NCBI RefSeq assembly: GCF_041102575.1 | Contig: NZ_JBGCUE010000003.1 | Coordinates: 1 to 64,000 of the forward strand | Length of the DNA: 64,000 nucleotides | Direction: 5' to 3' | DNA from: Tenuifilum sp. 4138str | GTDB taxonomy: Bacteria; Bacteroidota; Bacteroidia; Bacteroidales; Tenuifilaceae | Shown: positions 9,270 through 20,664 of the stretch, one piece after another | Position numbering within the stretch: position 1 is the first letter of the stretch | How the letters are laid out: each line of letters opens with the position of its first letter | Notes under the pieces: generated by a model | What the model saw: the letters and a program-made list of their open reading frames with translations, nothing else | The model's database searches: none | Told to the model about the DNA's origin: nothing | Program-made: the position numbers and the translations under genes

Positions 9270-11387
9270 ATGAGCAGAGATTTAAGATTCACTCGGAATA
9301 TTGGGATTATGGCCCACATCGACGCCGGTAAAACAACAACTACCGAGCGTATCCTGTTTTATACAGGTAAAACTCACAAAATTGGTGAGGTACACGATGG
9401 GGCTGCAACAATGGACTGGATGGTGCAGGAGCAGGAGCGTGGTATCACTATCACCTCAGCCGCTACTACAACTTTTTGGAACTACGAGAATAAGCAGTAT
9501 CAAATAAACATTATCGACACCCCAGGACACGTGGACTTTACCGTTGAGGTGGAGCGTTCACTCCGTGTACTCGATGGCGCCATTGCCACTTTCTGTGCCG
9601 TGGGTGGTGTTGAGCCCCAAAGCGAAACCGTTTGGCGCCAAGCCGATAAGTACAGGGTTCCCCGCATTGCCTATGTTAACAAGATGGACCGTGTGGGTGC
9701 CGATTTCCTTGGGGTTGTTCAGGAAATTAAGGACAAGTTAGGTGCAAACCCAATTCCCATTCAGCTCCCTATTGGAGCCGAAGATAACTTCAACGGCATA
9801 ATCGATCTTATTGAGAATAAGGCCGTAGTTTTCTTTGAGGACGAAAAGCTTAAGGCTACCAACTACCGTTTGGAACCGGTTCCTGCCAACATGAAGGACG
9901 AGGTTGACGATTGGCGTGCCAAGCTTATTGAGGCAGTTGCATCGTACAACGATGAGCTCCTTGAGCGTTTCTTTGAAGACCCCGATTCCATTACCAAGCA
10001 GGAGATTATTGAAACTATCCGTAAGGCAACAATCGACATGTCGATTATTCCGGTTCTTTGCGGATCGTCGTTCAAGAATAAGGGTGTACAACACCTGCTC
10101 GATGCAGTTGTTGCCTTCCTTCCCAGCCCTCTCGATAAGGGCGATGTGGTTGGTACAAATCCTAATACCGATAAAGAAGAGGTTCGTAAACCCTACATCG
10201 ATCAGCCTTTCTGCGGTTTAGCATTCAAAATTGCTACCGATCCCTTTGTAGGCCGTTTGGCCTTCATCAGGGTTTACTCCGGAAAGATTGATAGCGGTAG
10301 TTATGTTTTTAACACCCGTACCGGCAAAAAGGAGCGTATTAGCCGTATTTACCAGATGCATGCCAACAAGCAGAACCCAATTGAGTTTTGCGAGGCTGGC
10401 GATATTTGTGCTGCGGTTGGTTTTAAAGATATTAGAACTGGCGATACCCTTTGCTTGGAGGAAAAACCAATTGCCCTTGAGGCCATGACTTTCCCTGAGC
10501 CTGTAATTGGTTTAGCTATTGAGCCCAAAACCCAAAAGGATTTGGATAAGCTTGGCGTTGCGCTTAACAAGTTAGCCGAGGAAGACCCCACATTCCGTGT
10601 AAACACCGACCCCGATAGCGGTCAAACCGTGATTAGCGGTATGGGTGAGTTACACCTCGAGATCATTGTCGACCGCCTACGTCGCGAGTTCAATGTTGAG
10701 ATTAACCAGGGCGCACCTCAGGTAGCTTACCGCGAGGCATTTACCAAGAGCGTTTCGCACCGCGAGGTGTTCAAGAAGCAAACTGGTGGAAAGGGTAAGT
10801 TTGCCGATATTATTTTTGAAATGGGTCCTGCAGACGAAGGCGTAACCGGACTGCAGTTTATTGATGAGGTTAAGGGTGGTAATATTCCCCGTGAATTTAT
10901 CCCCTCAGTACAGAAGGGCTTTGAGCTAGCCATGAGCAACGGCGTACTCGCCGGCTATGCCATCCCCAGCATGAAGGTGGTACTCAAGGATGGCTCGTTC
11001 CACCCGGTTGACTCCGATGCACTCTCGTTCGAAATAGCTGCCCGTTACGGATTCCGCGCAGCAGGTCCAAAAGCCGCTCCGGTTTTACTTGAGCCAATCA
11101 TGAATGTAGAGGTGGTTACCCCCGAGGAAAACATGGGCGATGTAATTGGTGACCTCAACAAACGTCGTGGCCAAATTGCCGGAATGGAATCGAAGGGTAA
11201 CGCCCGAGTGGTTAAGGCTAAGGTTCCCCTTGCAGAGATGTTTGGGTACGTAACCGTACTCCGCACCCTAACCTCCGGACGCGCCACTTCAACCATGGAG
11301 TTCTCCCATTACGCCGAAGTACCCGCTAACATTGCTAAGGAGGTGATTGAGAAATCCAAGGGCAAAGAGCTAAAGGAAATTGAATAA
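9270..11387 (+). CDS. fusA: Elongation factor G (canonical translocase)
   Basis: 705 aa; ribosomal translocase GTPase. Canonical G motifs are intact: AHIDAGKTT (P-loop), [10 protein letters not shown] (switch I), [17 protein letters not shown] with the catalytic His, and NKMD. This is the functional reference against which the paralog at 5788-7944 is degenerate. It sits between rpsG and rpsJ. The usual tuf gene is not in this cluster, so the str and S10 operons appear fused without EF-Tu. Confidence 0.98.
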   Translation: MSRDLRFTRNIGIMAHIDAGKTTTTERILFYTGKTHKIGEVHDGAATMDWMVQEQERGITITSAATTTFWNYENKQYQINIIDTPGHVDFTVEVERSLRVLDGAIATFCAVGGVEPQSETVWRQADKYRVPRIAYVNKMDRVGADFLGVVQEIKDKLGANPIPIQLPIGAEDNFNGIIDLIENKAVVFFEDEKLKATNYRLEPVPANMKDEVDDWRAKLIEAVASYNDELLERFFEDPDSITKQEIIETIRKATIDMSIIPVLCGSSFKNKGVQHLLDAVVAFLPSPLDKGDVVGTNPNTDKEEVRKPYIDQPFCGLAFKIATDPFVGRLAFIRVYSGKIDSGSYVFNTRTGKKERISRIYQMHANKQNPIEFCEAGDICAAVGFKDIRTGDTLCLEEKPIALEAMTFPEPVIGLAIEPKTQKDLDKLGVALNKLAEEDPTFRVNTDPDSGQTVISGMGELHLEIIVDRLRREFNVEINQGAPQVAYREAFTKSVSHREVFKKQTGGKGKFADIIFEMGPADEGVTGLQFIDEVKGGNIPREFIPSVQKGFELAMSNGVLAGYAIPSMKVVLKDGSFHPVDSDALSFEIAARYGFRAAGPKAAPVLLEPIMNVEVVTPEENMGDVIGDLNKRRGQIAGMESKGNARVVKAKVPLAEMFGYVTVLRTLTSGRATSTMEFSHYAEVPANIAKEVIEKSKGKELKEIE

Positions 11388-11409
11388 TTACTTTTATCCG
11401 ATAAGTACA

Positions 11410-11715
11410 ATGAGCCAAAAGATTAGAATTAAACTCAAATCGTACGACCACAACCTGGTTGATAAGTCGGCCGAAAAGATCGTGAAAACGGTCAAGGCTA
11501 CAGGCGCTGTGGTGAGCGGTCCAATTCCGCTTCCAACACATAAGCGGATTTTTACGGTTAACCGTTCAACATTCGTTAACAAGAAGTCGAGGGAGCAATT
11601 TGAACTCAGCTCCTATAAGCGTTTGCTCGATATCTACAGCTCCAATGCGAAGACTATCGATGCTCTGATGAAGCTCGAACTTCCCAGTGGAGTCGAAGTA
11701 GAGATTAAAGTATGA
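11410..11715 (+). CDS. rpsJ: 30S ribosomal protein S10
   Basis: 101 aa; small-subunit head protein, also the transcription antitermination factor NusE. The start [14 protein letters not shown] at 11410 is chosen because the family begins there; an in-frame upstream start at 11380 would overlap fusA and add a non-homologous leader. The typical [17 protein letters not shown] segment is present. Confidence 0.97.
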   Translation: MSQKIRIKLKSYDHNLVDKSAEKIVKTVKATGAVVSGPIPLPTHKRIFTVNRSTFVNKKSREQFELSSYKRLLDIYSSNAKTIDALMKLELPSGVEVEIKV

Positions 11716-11740
11716 GTGTGAATTGTAAATTAGAAAGACA

Positions 11741-12358
11741 ATGCCACAAGGATTAATTGGACGTAAAATCGGAATGACTTCCGTATTCGGTGAGGACGGT
11801 AAGAATATCCCCTGCACCGTAATTGAGGCTGGTCCTTGCGTTGTCACACAGGTAAAAAGCGCTGAAACCGATGGTTATACAGCCATTCAGCTTGCCTATG
11901 ATGACAAAAAGGAGAAACACACCAGCAGGCCTATGCTCGGCCATTTTAAGAAAGCCAACACTACCCCAAAGCGTAAGTTGGTTGAATTCCGCGATTGGGA
12001 AGGATTACAGCTTGGCGATGTAGTAACCGTTGACCTCTTTGCTAACGACAACTGGGTTGACGTAGTTGGTATAACCAAAGGTAAAGGATTCCAAGGTGTT
12101 GTAAAGCGCCACGGCTTTAGTGGAGTGGGCGGAAGAACCCACGGTCAGCATAACCGTCAGCGTCACCCGGGTTCTATGGGTGCATCTTCGTTCCCTTCAC
12201 GTGTACTTCCAGGCAAGCGTTTGGCAGGCCGTACCGGAGGCGAAAGGGTGAAAATCATCAACCTACGTGTTCTTAAGGTTATCCCTGAGAGCAATCTTTT
12301 ACTCGTTAAAGGATCGATTCCAGGGGCAAAGGGTTCTTACATAATTATTGAGAAGTAA
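11741..12358 (+). CDS. rplC: 50S ribosomal protein L3
   Basis: 205 aa; early-assembly 23S rRNA binder near the peptidyl transferase centre. The central [18 protein letters not shown] segment contains the Gln that is methylated by PrmB in other bacteria. The stop codon shares one base with the ATG of rplD, implying translational coupling. Confidence 0.97.
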   Translation: MPQGLIGRKIGMTSVFGEDGKNIPCTVIEAGPCVVTQVKSAETDGYTAIQLAYDDKKEKHTSRPMLGHFKKANTTPKRKLVEFRDWEGLQLGDVVTVDLFANDNWVDVVGITKGKGFQGVVKRHGFSGVGGRTHGQHNRQRHPGSMGASSFPSRVLPGKRLAGRTGGERVKIINLRVLKVIPESNLLLVKGSIPGAKGSYIIIEK

Positions 12359-12990
12359 TGGAAATCAAGGTACTTAACATACAAGGACAGGAAACCGGCA
12401 GGACTATTCAGTTGGAAGACTCGATTTTTGGTATCGAACCCAACGACCATGCCATTTACCTCGACGTTAAGCAAATACTAGCAAACCGTCGTCAGGGTAC
12501 GCACAAATCCAAACAGCGTAACGAGGTTTCCGGTAGTACCCGTAAGCTAAAACGCCAAAAGGGTACCGGTACTGCTCGTGCAGGTAGCATCAAGTCGCCC
12601 TTGTTCCGTGGTGGTGGACGTATTTTTGGTCCCGTTCCACGCGATTATAGCTTTAAGCTAAACAAGAAGGTTAAGCAGCTGGCTCGTAAGAGCGCTCTTG
12701 CATACAAGGTTAAGGAGAATGCTCTGCTTGTTATTGAAGACTTCAACTTAGATACTCCAAAAACCAAGGAATTTTTAAATATCTGCAAGAACCTGAACGT
12801 AGCCGACAAAAAAACACTCTTCTTGTTGGGCGAGCCAAATAAAAATATATATTTGTCGTCCAGAAATTTACAGAAGCAAACGGCTGCAATTGCCTCATCA
12901 GTAAACACTTACGATATTCTAAATGCTAATATGTTAGTGTTAACTGAGAGTTCTGTAGATGCTCTGAACAAAATGTTTAAGGTATCATAA
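12358..12990 (+). CDS. rplD: 50S ribosomal protein L4
   Basis: 210 aa; lines the polypeptide exit tunnel. [19 protein letters not shown] and [10 protein letters not shown] form the extended tunnel loop, where macrolide-resistance changes occur in other bacteria. It overlaps rplC by one base. Confidence 0.97.
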   Translation: MEIKVLNIQGQETGRTIQLEDSIFGIEPNDHAIYLDVKQILANRRQGTHKSKQRNEVSGSTRKLKRQKGTGTARAGSIKSPLFRGGGRIFGPVPRDYSFKLNKKVKQLARKSALAYKVKENALLVIEDFNLDTPKTKEFLNICKNLNVADKKTLFLLGEPNKNIYLSSRNLQKQTAAIASSVNTYDILNANMLVLTESSVDALNKMFKVS

Positions 12991-13002
12991 TAAGGAAGCG
13001 CC

Positions 13003-13293
13003 ATGGATATACTGATAAAACCAGTTGTAACTGAAAAGATGGAGCGCTTAACCGATAAGCTGAACCAATACGGCTTTATCGTGGATAAGAGAGCTAATAA
13101 GTTACAGATAAAGAAGGCGATAGAGGAACTATACGGGGTAACCGTTGACTCAGTGAATACTATGCGTTATGCTGGTAAAGTTAAGTCCCGCTACACCCGT
13201 ACCGGTGTATTGGTGGGTCGTACCAATAGCTACAAAAAGGCTATCGTAACGCTTAAGGAAGGAGATAAGATTGATTTTTATAGCAACATTTAA
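13003..13293 (+). CDS. rplW: 50S ribosomal protein L23
   Basis: 96 aa; exit-tunnel rim protein that docks trigger factor and SRP. The N-terminal [12 protein letters not shown] and [11 protein letters not shown] are family signatures. It keeps the S10-operon order between L4 and L2. Confidence 0.97.
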   Translation: MDILIKPVVTEKMERLTDKLNQYGFIVDKRANKLQIKKAIEELYGVTVDSVNTMRYAGKVKSRYTRTGVLVGRTNSYKKAIVTLKEGDKIDFYSNI

Positions 13294-13298
13294 CTAAG

Positions 13299-14123
13299 AT
13301 GGCTGTACGGAAACTAAAACCTGTTACACCAGGACAGAGACACAAGATTATAGGTTTGTTCGATGACATTACGACAAACAAACCTGAGAAGTCGTTACTA
13401 GTCCCCCTGAAAAAGACTGGTGGTCGCAATAACCAAGGCCGAAGGACCATGCGATATATAGGGGGAGGCCACAAGCGCAGATACAGATTAATAGATTTCC
13501 TGCGCAACCGTGACAATGAGCCTGCTGTAGTAAAGACTATTGAGTACGATCCCAACCGCACTGCACGTATTGCGCTGGTTGAGTACCCCGATGGCGAGAA
13601 GCGCTACATTGTAGCCCCTGCAGGGCTCAAGGTAGGCCAAACCATCATGTCGGGTCGCGGAGTAGCTCCTGAGGTGGGTAATACCCTTTACCTTGGCGAA
13701 ATACCCCTAGGTACCATTATCCACAACATCGAGCTCTACCCCGGCCGTGGTGCTTGCATGGCACGTAGCGCAGGATCGTATGCTCAGCTCCTAGCCCGTG
13801 AGGGGAAGTACGCTATCATAAAGCTGCCTAGCGGCGAAACCCGCATGGTACTTAACGAGTGTAGAGCCACCATTGGTAGCGTGTCGAACTCTGACCACGC
13901 ATTGGAAAAATCCGGAAAAGCCGGACGTAGCCGCTGGTTAGGTCGTCGTCCTCGCACCCGTGGTGTTGCCATGAACCCTGTTGATCACCCAATGGGTGGT
14001 GGTGAAGGACGTGCCTCAGGAGGACACCCACGCTCACGTAAGGGTATTCCTGCTAAGGGTTACAAGACTCGTTCTAAGAAGAAACACAGCAGCAAGTTCA
14101 TCATTGAACGCAGGAAAAAGTAA
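13299..14123 (+). CDS. rplB: 50S ribosomal protein L2
   Basis: 274 aa; needed for subunit association and peptidyl transferase assembly. The C-terminal [16 protein letters not shown] contains the conserved His implicated in peptidyl transfer. It starts 5 bp after rplW and has a basic [15 protein letters not shown] tail. Confidence 0.98.
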   Translation: MAVRKLKPVTPGQRHKIIGLFDDITTNKPEKSLLVPLKKTGGRNNQGRRTMRYIGGGHKRRYRLIDFLRNRDNEPAVVKTIEYDPNRTARIALVEYPDGEKRYIVAPAGLKVGQTIMSGRGVAPEVGNTLYLGEIPLGTIIHNIELYPGRGACMARSAGSYAQLLAREGKYAIIKLPSGETRMVLNECRATIGSVSNSDHALEKSGKAGRSRWLGRRPRTRGVAMNPVDHPMGGGEGRASGGHPRSRKGIPAKGYKTRSKKKHSSKFIIERRKK

Positions 14124-14142
14124 TTTGTAAAAAACTGTAAGT

Positions 14143-14412
14143 ATGAGTAGGTCACTAAAAAAAGGTCCCTTTATTGACTACAAGTTGGAAAAGCGTGTCA
14201 TTCAGATGAACGAAACCAACAAGAAGTCTGTTATCAAGACTTGGTCAAGGGCTTCCATGATATCTCCCGATTTTGTTGGACACACCATAGCAGTTCACAA
14301 CGGGAATAAGTTCATTCCTGTGTACATTACCGAAAACATGGTAGGTCATAAGCTGGGCGAGTTTGCTCCCACCCGCACCTTCCGTGGCCATGCTGGTAAT
14401 AAGAACAAATAG
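14143..14412 (+). CDS. rpsS: 30S ribosomal protein S19
   Basis: 89 aa; small-subunit head protein contacting the A-site tRNA region with S13. [19 protein letters not shown] and [16 protein letters not shown] are diagnostic. Confidence 0.97.
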   Translation: MSRSLKKGPFIDYKLEKRVIQMNETNKKSVIKTWSRASMISPDFVGHTIAVHNGNKFIPVYITENMVGHKLGEFAPTRTFRGHAGNKNK

Positions 14413-14435
14413 TGAATTGATAAAAGGAAAAAGAG

Positions 14436-14849
14436 ATGGGTGCAAGAAAACATAACATGGCCGAGAGGCTTAAAGCGGAGAGGAAAAACAAAGCAGTTGC
14501 TCGCTTACGCAACTGTCCATCTTCGCCCCGTAAGATGCGCTTGGTGGTTGACCTGGTTCGTGGTAAAGACGTAAACACAGCGCTCAACATACTTAAATTC
14601 AGCCGCAAGGATGCCGCAAAGGATGTACACAAGCTCATCCTTTCAGCAGTTGCTAACTGGAAAGCTAAAAACGAGAACGTACGCATTGAGGATGCCAACC
14701 TTTTCATCAAGGAGATCTTTGTTGATCAGGGCAGAATGCTTAAACGTATTCGTACAGCACCACAGGGACGCGCTCACCGCATCCGTAAACGCTCAAACCA
14801 CGTAACCGTTGTGGTTGATAGCGCAGTTAATAACGAATCAAACAACTAA
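14436..14849 (+). CDS. rplV: 50S ribosomal protein L22
   Basis: 137 aa; spans the large subunit and lines the exit tunnel by its beta-hairpin. The conserved [16 protein letters not shown] and the tunnel hairpin followed by [17 protein letters not shown] are present. A short C-terminal extension precedes rpsC, which starts 7 bp later. Confidence 0.97.
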   Translation: MGARKHNMAERLKAERKNKAVARLRNCPSSPRKMRLVVDLVRGKDVNTALNILKFSRKDAAKDVHKLILSAVANWKAKNENVRIEDANLFIKEIFVDQGRMLKRIRTAPQGRAHRIRKRSNHVTVVVDSAVNNESNN

Positions 14850-14856
14850 CAGCTAC

Positions 14857-15594
14857 ATGGGACAGAAAGTTAATCCAATAGCAAACCGTTTAGGAATCAT
14901 CCGTGGATGGGATTCCAACTGGTACGGAGGTAAAAAATACGCTCAGAAATTGGTTGAGGATAGCAAAATCCGCGACTACCTGAATGCTAGGCTTGCCAAG
15001 GCCAGCCTCTCAAAAATAGTTATTGAGCGTACCCTGAAGCTGATAACCGTAACCATACATACTGCTCGCCCAGGTATCATTATTGGTAAGGGCGGACAGG
15101 AAGTGGATAAGCTACGCGAGGAACTACGTAAGATTACCAACAAGGATGTTCAAATCAATATCTTTGAGGTGAAGCGCCCCGAAATTGATGCTGTTATCGT
15201 AGGTAACAACATTGCTCGCCAAATTGAAGGACGCATCTCTTATCGTAGGGCTATTAAAACAGCCATTGCCTCAACCATGAGGATGGGGGCTGAGGGTATT
15301 AAGGTGCAAATTTCTGGCCGCTTGGGTGGCGCTGAAATGGCACGCTCTGAAACCTACAAGGAGGGACGAATTCCCCTGCATACCTTCCGTGCCGATATCG
15401 ATTACGCCCTAGCTGAGGCTCACACCAAGGTTGGCGTTATAGGTATTAAGACCTGGATTTGCAACGGTATTGTTTACGGTAAGCGCGATCTTTCACCAAA
15501 CATTGGTACAAGGAGCGCTACAAACGTAGCCGAGAAAAAGGCAAAACCGGCACCTAAGGGAGGTTCACGTCCTCGTGCTAAGAAAAAGAAATAG
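14857..15594 (+). CDS. rpsC: 30S ribosomal protein S3
   Basis: 245 aa; mRNA-entry protein with helicase-like role. The KH domain signature [15 protein letters not shown] and the C-terminal [13 protein letters not shown] are seen. The start [13 protein letters not shown] at 14857 is the family start; a further in-frame start inside rplV is rejected. The last 20 or so residues form a Lys/Ala/Pro-rich tail common in Bacteroidota. Confidence 0.97.
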   Translation: MGQKVNPIANRLGIIRGWDSNWYGGKKYAQKLVEDSKIRDYLNARLAKASLSKIVIERTLKLITVTIHTARPGIIIGKGGQEVDKLREELRKITNKDVQINIFEVKRPEIDAVIVGNNIARQIEGRISYRRAIKTAIASTMRMGAEGIKVQISGRLGGAEMARSETYKEGRIPLHTFRADIDYALAEAHTKVGVIGIKTWICNGIVYGKRDLSPNIGTRSATNVAEKKAKPAPKGGSRPRAKKKK

Positions 15595-15625
15595 TAAGGT
15601 GTATAAACACTAAAGCATTAGCGAA

Positions 15626-16054
15626 ATGTTACAGCCAAAGAAAACAAAATACAGAAGGCAGCAAAAGGGAAAAATGAAAGGGACTGCTCAACGTGGAAAC
15701 CAGTTGGCATTCGGTTCATTTGGAATTAAAGCCCTTGAGGCGAGCTGGATCACAAGCCGTCAGATTGAGGCTGCCCGCCAGGCCGTGACCCGTTACATGA
15801 AGCGTGAAGGTCAGATCTGGATCAGAATTTTCCCCGATAAGCCCATTACCAAGAAACCTGCCGAGGTACGTATGGGTAAAGGTAAAGGTGCTCCTGAGGG
15901 GTTCGTTGCTCCGGTTACTCCCGGCCGCATTCTGTTTGAGTGCGACGGCGTACCCTACGAGGTTGCAAAGGAAGCATTGCGCCTGGCAGCTCAGAAGCTC
16001 CCTATTACTACTAAGTTTGTTGTCCGTCCGGACTTTGTTGAACCTTCAAACTAA
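15626..16054 (+). CDS. rplP: 50S ribosomal protein L16
   Basis: 142 aa; organises the A-site side of the large subunit. [19 protein letters not shown] at the start and [17 protein letters not shown], containing the arginine and loop near the peptidyl transferase centre, are diagnostic. Confidence 0.97.
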   Translation: MLQPKKTKYRRQQKGKMKGTAQRGNQLAFGSFGIKALEASWITSRQIEAARQAVTRYMKREGQIWIRIFPDKPITKKPAEVRMGKGKGAPEGFVAPVTPGRILFECDGVPYEVAKEALRLAAQKLPITTKFVVRPDFVEPSN

Positions 16055-16061
16055 TTGAGCC

Positions 16062-16262
16062 ATGAAAGCAGCAGAAATTAGAGAGTTCACTGATAAGGAG
16101 ATTCTTGAGCGTATTGAGCTGGAAAAAACCAACCTGCTTAAGCTAAGGTTGAACCATAGCATATCTCCTTTGGATAATCCAATGAAAATTAAAGAGACCC
16201 GCAGGAACATTGCCAGGTTGAAAACCGTCCTGAACCAGCGGAAGCTCAGTCAAAACAAGTAA
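16062..16262 (+). CDS. rpmC: 50S ribosomal protein L29
   Basis: 66 aa; small helical hairpin protein at the tunnel exit, contacting L23. MKAAEIREFTDKEILERI and NPMKIKETRRNIARLKTVL fit the family. Start is 8 bp after rplP. Confidence 0.95.
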   Translation: MKAAEIREFTDKEILERIELEKTNLLKLRLNHSISPLDNPMKIKETRRNIARLKTVLNQRKLSQNK

Positions 16263-16274
16263 TGCGTTGTAGCT

Positions 16275-16547
16275 ATGGAACAAGTAAACGAAGTAAAGAG
16301 AAATAACCGTAAGGAGCGTATTGGCGTGGTGGTAAGCAACAAGATGCAAAAGTCTATTGTTGTTGCCGTAAAGCGTAAGGTAAAGCACCCCATTTACGGA
16401 AAGTTTGTAAATAAAACCACCAAGTTTTACGCTCACGACGAGAATAATGTATGCGAGGTTGGCGATTTGGTTCGCATCATGGAAACTCGCCCTCTTAGCA
16501 AGCTCAAACGCTGGAGGTTAGTTGAAATCATTGAAAAGGCTAAGTAG
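16275..16547 (+). CDS. rpsQ: 30S ribosomal protein S17
   Basis: 90 aa; OB-fold early-assembly binder of the 16S 5' domain. [20 protein letters not shown] and [19 protein letters not shown] are the typical motifs. It ends 2 bp before rplN. Confidence 0.97.
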   Translation: MEQVNEVKRNNRKERIGVVVSNKMQKSIVVAVKRKVKHPIYGKFVNKTTKFYAHDENNVCEVGDLVRIMETRPLSKLKRWRLVEIIEKAK

Positions 16548-16549
16548 TC

Positions 16550-16915
16550 ATGATACAGCAGGAAAGTAGACTAGTAGTAGCTGATAATAGCGGAGCTAAG
16601 GAAGTGCTCTGCATCAGGGTACTGGGAGGTACCGGTAAACGCTACGCCCGTATAGGCGATAAGATAGTGGTTACCGTAAAGAGTGCCATACCAGGTGGTG
16701 ATATCAAGAAAGGTACCGTTTCAAAGGCCGTAGTGGTTCGTACCAAGAAGGAGATCCGCCGTCCGGATGGCTCATACATCCGTTTCGACGATAATGCTTG
16801 CGTACTGCTTAACAACCAGGGCGAAATTCGTGGAACTCGTATCTTTGGCCCGGTTGCCAGGGAACTACGTGATAATTACATGAAGATTGTTTCACTTGCA
16901 CCTGAGGTGTTATAA
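16550..16915 (+). CDS. rplN: 50S ribosomal protein L14
   Basis: 121 aa; forms intersubunit bridges with 16S r[21 protein letters not shown] and [14 protein letters not shown] are diagnostic. Length is standard. Confidence 0.98.
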   Translation: MIQQESRLVVADNSGAKEVLCIRVLGGTGKRYARIGDKIVVTVKSAIPGGDIKKGTVSKAVVVRTKKEIRRPDGSYIRFDDNACVLLNNQGEIRGTRIFGPVARELRDNYMKIVSLAPEVL

Positions 16916-16935
16916 ACCCCAATAACTGAAGAATT

Positions 16936-17256
16936 ATGGCAAAGTTACACATCAAGAAAGGGGATATGGTTTACGTAATCTCCGGTGAATCTAAAGGCCA
17001 CCAGGGTCGCGTACTCAGTGTGCTCGTAAAGGAGAACCGTGCAATTGTTGAGGGTGCTAACATGGTATCGAGGCATACCAAACCCAATTCCAAAAACCCT
17101 CAGGGTGGAATTATCAAAAAGGAAGCCCCAATTCATATTTCAAACCTAATGCTGGTTGACCCCACCACTGGCAAGCCAACCCGCATCGGTCGTCGGTTGA
17201 ACGACCAGGGTAAACTTGTTCGTTACTCTAAAAAATCAGGAGAGGAGATTAAGTAA
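16936..17256 (+). CDS. rplX: 50S ribosomal protein L24
   Basis: 106 aa; assembly-initiator protein with an N-terminal KOW motif ([20 protein letters not shown]). Its stop overlaps the start of rplE by one base (TAATG), indicating coupling. Confidence 0.97.
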   Translation: MAKLHIKKGDMVYVISGESKGHQGRVLSVLVKENRAIVEGANMVSRHTKPNSKNPQGGIIKKEAPIHISNLMLVDPTTGKPTRIGRRLNDQGKLVRYSKKSGEEIK

Positions 17257-17813
17257 TGGAATACGTACCAACCCTAAAGAAAAAGTATAGGGAGGAGATT
17301 GTCCCCGCGCTCATGAAACAGTTCAACTACAAGAGCGTGATGCAGGTTCCCCGGTTGGAAAAAATAGTGATCAACCAAGGGATAGGACAAGCAGTAGCCG
17401 ATCGCAAACTCATTGAGCAGGCACAGGCAGAACTCACCATGATTGCCGGTCAAAAGGCAGTTCAAACCTACTCGCGTAAGGATATATCAAACTTTAAGCT
17501 CCGTAAGGGGGTTCCCATTGGGCTTAAGGTTACCCTCCGCCGCGAAAGAATGTATGAGTTCCTTGAGCGTTTAATCAACGTTTCCTTGCCGCGTATTCGC
17601 GACTTTAAGGGAATTAACGACAAGTTCGACGGCCGTGGAAATTACACCCTTGGCATTCAGGAACAAATTATTTTCCCTGAGATTGACATCGATAAGGTGA
17701 GCAAGATTCTGGGTGCTGAGATCACTTTCGTAACCACATCGGAGAACGACGAGGAGGCTTATGCACTTCTTCGTGAGTTTGGGTTACCTTTTAAAAATGC
17801 TAAAAAGGAATAG
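17256..17813 (+). CDS. rplE: 50S ribosomal protein L5
   Basis: 185 aa; central-protuberance protein binding 5S rRNA and P-site t[19 protein letters not shown] and [19 protein letters not shown] are family hallmarks. Confidence 0.98.
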   Translation: MEYVPTLKKKYREEIVPALMKQFNYKSVMQVPRLEKIVINQGIGQAVADRKLIEQAQAELTMIAGQKAVQTYSRKDISNFKLRKGVPIGLKVTLRRERMYEFLERLINVSLPRIRDFKGINDKFDGRGNYTLGIQEQIIFPEIDIDKVSKILGAEITFVTTSENDEEAYALLREFGLPFKNAKKE

Positions 17814-17816
17814 ACT

Positions 17817-18086
17817 ATGGCAAAAGAGTCAATGAAAGCGCGTGAGGTTCGCCGTGCGAAACTCGTTGCAAAATACGCCGAGAAGAGAGCTAAGCTCAAA
17901 GAGGAAGGCGATTACGTTGGGCTTCAGAAGTTACCCCGTAACTCTAACCCCATCCGTTTGCGTAATCGTTGCATGTTAACCGGAAGGCCCAGAGGGTATA
18001 TGCGCCAATTTGGCATCAGCCGTATCACCTTCCGCGAAATGGCCTCAAAAGGCTTAATTCCTGGTGTTAAGAAAGCTAGTTGGTAG
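17817..18086 (+). CDS. rpsN: 30S ribosomal protein S14, zinc-free type
   Basis: 89 aa; head protein. The long form lacking the two CxxC zinc motifs is present: [19 protein letters not shown], with a single Cys, followed by [12 protein letters not shown]. It starts 3 bp after rplE. Confidence 0.97.
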   Translation: MAKESMKAREVRRAKLVAKYAEKRAKLKEEGDYVGLQKLPRNSNPIRLRNRCMLTGRPRGYMRQFGISRITFREMASKGLIPGVKKASW

Positions 18087-18109
18087 AATTTTAATAATAA
18101 AACGAAGCA

Positions 18110-18508
18110 ATGATTACCGACCCAATTGCAGATTACCTAACCCGAATTCGTAACGCCGTGATGGCTCGTCACCGGGTTGTTGAGGTACCCGCTTCGAATA
18201 TGAAGAAGGATATCACCAAGATTCTTTTCGATAAGGGGTACATACTAAACTATAAATTTGAGGATGATGGCAAGCAGGGCATTATTAAAATCGCTCTTAA
18301 GTATCATCCTGAGACTAAGGCATGTGCCATCAAGCACTTGGAACGCGTTAGTACTCCCGGCTTGCGTCGCTACAGCAACGCAAAAGATCTTCCCCGCGTG
18401 TTAAATGGCCTGGGTATTGCTATTATCAGCACATCGCAAGGGTTGATGACCGACAAGGAGGCTCGCGCCAAGAATATTGGTGGTGAAGTGGTTTGCTATG
18501 TTTACTAA
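18110..18508 (+). CDS. rpsH: 30S ribosomal protein S8
   Basis: 132 aa; binds the central domain of 16S rRNA and, in other bacteria, represses the spc operon. [16 protein letters not shown] and the C-terminal [18 protein letters not shown] are diagnostic. Confidence 0.98.
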   Translation: MITDPIADYLTRIRNAVMARHRVVEVPASNMKKDITKILFDKGYILNYKFEDDGKQGIIKIALKYHPETKACAIKHLERVSTPGLRRYSNAKDLPRVLNGLGIAIISTSQGLMTDKEARAKNIGGEVVCYVY

Positions 18509-18529
18509 TCCAGTATAATTTTTAAACTA

Positions 18530-19084
18530 ATGTCGAGAATAGGAAAAAAACCTGTAAACTTACCACAAGGAGTAAGCGTTAGCATTAGCGCCGATAATGT
18601 GGTAAGCGTGAAAGGCCCTCTCGGAGAACTAAAGCAAAAAGTTGATCCGGATATCACCGTAAAGGTAGAGGGAAATGAAGTTGTTCTCTCCAGACCAACT
18701 GATCATAAGCGTCACCGTTCGCTACATGGGCTATACCGTGCCCTTATCAACAACATGGTAATTGGTGTATCCAAGGGCTTTGAGGTACAGCAGGAACTTG
18801 TGGGTGTTGGTTACAAGGCCGAAGTTAAAGGTCAAATCCTTGAGATGAGCCTTGGTTTCTCCCACGACATCTACTTTGAGATGCCCAAAGAAATAAAGGT
18901 TGAAGCCATTACCGAGAAAAAGGGTAACCCCAAGGTCATTCTGAAGAGCATTGATAAGCAGCTCTTAGGTCAGGTTGCCGCTAAGATCCGCTCGCTTCGT
19001 AAGCCTGAGCCATATAAGGGTAAAGGTATTCGCTTTGTGGGTGAAGTTGTACGTAAGAAAGCTGGTAAGTCGGCTAGTGTATAA
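18530..19084 (+). CDS. rplF: 50S ribosomal protein L6
   Basis: 184 aa; two-repeat protein near the sarcin-ricin loop. MSRIGKKPVNLPQGV at the start and RKPEPYKGKGIRFVGEVVR at the end match the family signature. Confidence 0.98.
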   Translation: MSRIGKKPVNLPQGVSVSISADNVVSVKGPLGELKQKVDPDITVKVEGNEVVLSRPTDHKRHRSLHGLYRALINNMVIGVSKGFEVQQELVGVGYKAEVKGQILEMSLGFSHDIYFEMPKEIKVEAITEKKGNPKVILKSIDKQLLGQVAAKIRSLRKPEPYKGKGIRFVGEVVRKKAGKSASV

Positions 19085-19106
19085 CCCGTAAAACTGAAAG
19101 AGAGAT

Positions 19107-19466
19107 ATGGCTTTAAGTAAATTGGAAAGAAAGTTGCGCATTCGCAGACGAATCCGCAAAAGAGTTTCGGGAACAGCTCAAAAACCTCGTATGTCGGTTT
19201 TCAGGAGCAACACCAACATATACGTTCAGTTTATTGACGATATCAATGGTGTAACACTAGCATCGGCCTCTTCGATGTCAAAAGAGATTGCAGAGAAAAA
19301 AAATATTACTAAAACCGAACAAGCCCGACTTGTTGGACAGCTTGCCGCTAAAAACGCCATGGCTAAGGGTATTGAGAGTGTGGTGTTTGACCGTGGTGGT
19401 AACCTATACCATGGCCGCGTTAAGGCTTTAGCTGATGCCGCAAGAGAAGGTGGACTTAAATTCTAA
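19107..19466 (+). CDS. rplR: 50S ribosomal protein L18
   Basis: 119 aa; 5S rRNA-binding protein of the central protuberance. [20 protein letters not shown] region (here [19 protein letters not shown]) and [20 protein letters not shown] are present. Confidence 0.97.
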   Translation: MALSKLERKLRIRRRIRKRVSGTAQKPRMSVFRSNTNIYVQFIDDINGVTLASASSMSKEIAEKKNITKTEQARLVGQLAAKNAMAKGIESVVFDRGGNLYHGRVKALADAAREGGLKF

Positions 19467-19471
19467 GCACG

Positions 19472-19993
19472 ATGTCACAGAATACCAACATACGAAGAGT
19501 AAAAGCCAGCGACCTTGAGCTCAAGGACAGGCTGGTTAGCATTCAGCGCGTAACCAAGGTAACCAAGGGTGGTAGAACTTTCAGCTTCTCAGCCATTGTT
19601 GTAGTAGGTAATGAGAATGGCGTAGTAGGGTATGGCTTAGGTAAAGCTAGCGAAGTAACCGCTGCCATAGCCAAGGGTATTGAGGATGCTAAAAAGAATC
19701 TGGTTAAGGTACCCATACTAAAGGGTACTATCCCCCACGAACAGGAAGCCAAGTTTGGTGGTGCCAAGGTGCTGATTAAACCTGCTTCGCACGGTACCGG
19801 TGTTAAGGCTGGTGGTGCTATGCGCGCCGTGCTTGAGAGCGTGGGTGTAACCGACGTACTTGCAAAATCAAAAGGCTCATCAAACCCTCACAACCTGGTT
19901 AAGGCTACCGTTATGGCATTGCTTGAACTGCGCGATGCTCACACCGTGGCCCAGCAGCGTGGGGTTGACCTTAAAAAAGTATTCAACGGATAA
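19472..19993 (+). CDS. rpsE: 30S ribosomal protein S5
   Basis: 173 aa; fidelity protein at the mRNA entry. [18 protein letters not shown] (double-stranded-RNA-binding-like domain) and [19 protein letters not shown] are diagnostic. It starts 5 bp after rplR. Confidence 0.98.
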   Translation: MSQNTNIRRVKASDLELKDRLVSIQRVTKVTKGGRTFSFSAIVVVGNENGVVGYGLGKASEVTAAIAKGIEDAKKNLVKVPILKGTIPHEQEAKFGGAKVLIKPASHGTGVKAGGAMRAVLESVGVTDVLAKSKGSSNPHNLVKATVMALLELRDAHTVAQQRGVDLKKVFNG

Positions 19994-20005
19994 AAACTGA
20001 TGACT

Positions 20006-20185
20006 ATGGCAAAGATTAAAGTAACACAGATACGTAGCGTTATTGGCCGCCCCGAAGGGCAACGCTTAACACTTCGTTCGCTGGGAATCCGCCGTATGCA
20101 TCATACCGTTGAGGTAGAGGCTACCCCACAGGTTATGGGTATGATTGCTAAGGTGCGTCACCTTGTGCGAATTGAAGAGCAATAG
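20006..20185 (+). CDS. rpmD: 50S ribosomal protein L30
   Basis: 59 aa; small large-subunit protein. IKVTQIRSVIGRPEGQRLT and GIRRMHHTVEVEATPQVMG identify it. An ATG two codons earlier (20000, MTMAKIK) is possible; the second ATG fits family starts better. Confidence 0.94.
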   Translation: MAKIKVTQIRSVIGRPEGQRLTLRSLGIRRMHHTVEVEATPQVMGMIAKVRHLVRIEEQ

Positions 20186-20211
20186 GTATAACAACTAACG
20201 ATTGTAAGGTC

Positions 20212-20658
20212 ATGAAACTAGATAAACTAAAACCCGCTGAAGGTTCTACCCACAACAGGAAACGTATTGCCCGTGGTGAGGGGTCAGGACATGGAGGCAC
20301 TGCCACTCGTGGTCACAAGGGTGCCAAGTCACGCTCAGGTTACTCCCGCAAGTTTGGCTTTGAGGGTGGCCAGATGCCTATACAGCGTCGTCTACCAAAG
20401 TTTGGCTTTAAAAACCCATTCCGCGTTGAGTACAAGCCCATTAACCTTGAAGTGTTGCAAGCCCTTGCCGAAAAGCACGGCTATACCACTATCGATATTG
20501 ATACCCTTATCAATGCCGGTTTAGTGTCGCGCAACGATATGGTTAAAATTCTTGCCAAGGGTACTCTCAGCGCTAAGCTTGAGGTTAAAGCCCACGCTTT
20601 CTCAAAGAAAGCAATTGAAGCAATTGAAGCAGCTAACGGAACCGCAGTAAAACTATAG
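20212..20658 (+). CDS. rplO: 50S ribosomal protein L15
   Basis: 148 aa; late-assembly protein with an extended basic N-terminal arm (GEGSGHGGTATRGHKGAKSR) and FGFEGGQMPIQRRLPKFGF. It directly precedes secY, as in most bacterial spc operons. Confidence 0.97.
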   Translation: MKLDKLKPAEGSTHNRKRIARGEGSGHGGTATRGHKGAKSRSGYSRKFGFEGGQMPIQRRLPKFGFKNPFRVEYKPINLEVLQALAEKHGYTTIDIDTLINAGLVSRNDMVKILAKGTLSAKLEVKAHAFSKKAIEAIEAANGTAVKL

Positions 20659-20664
20659 TGAATA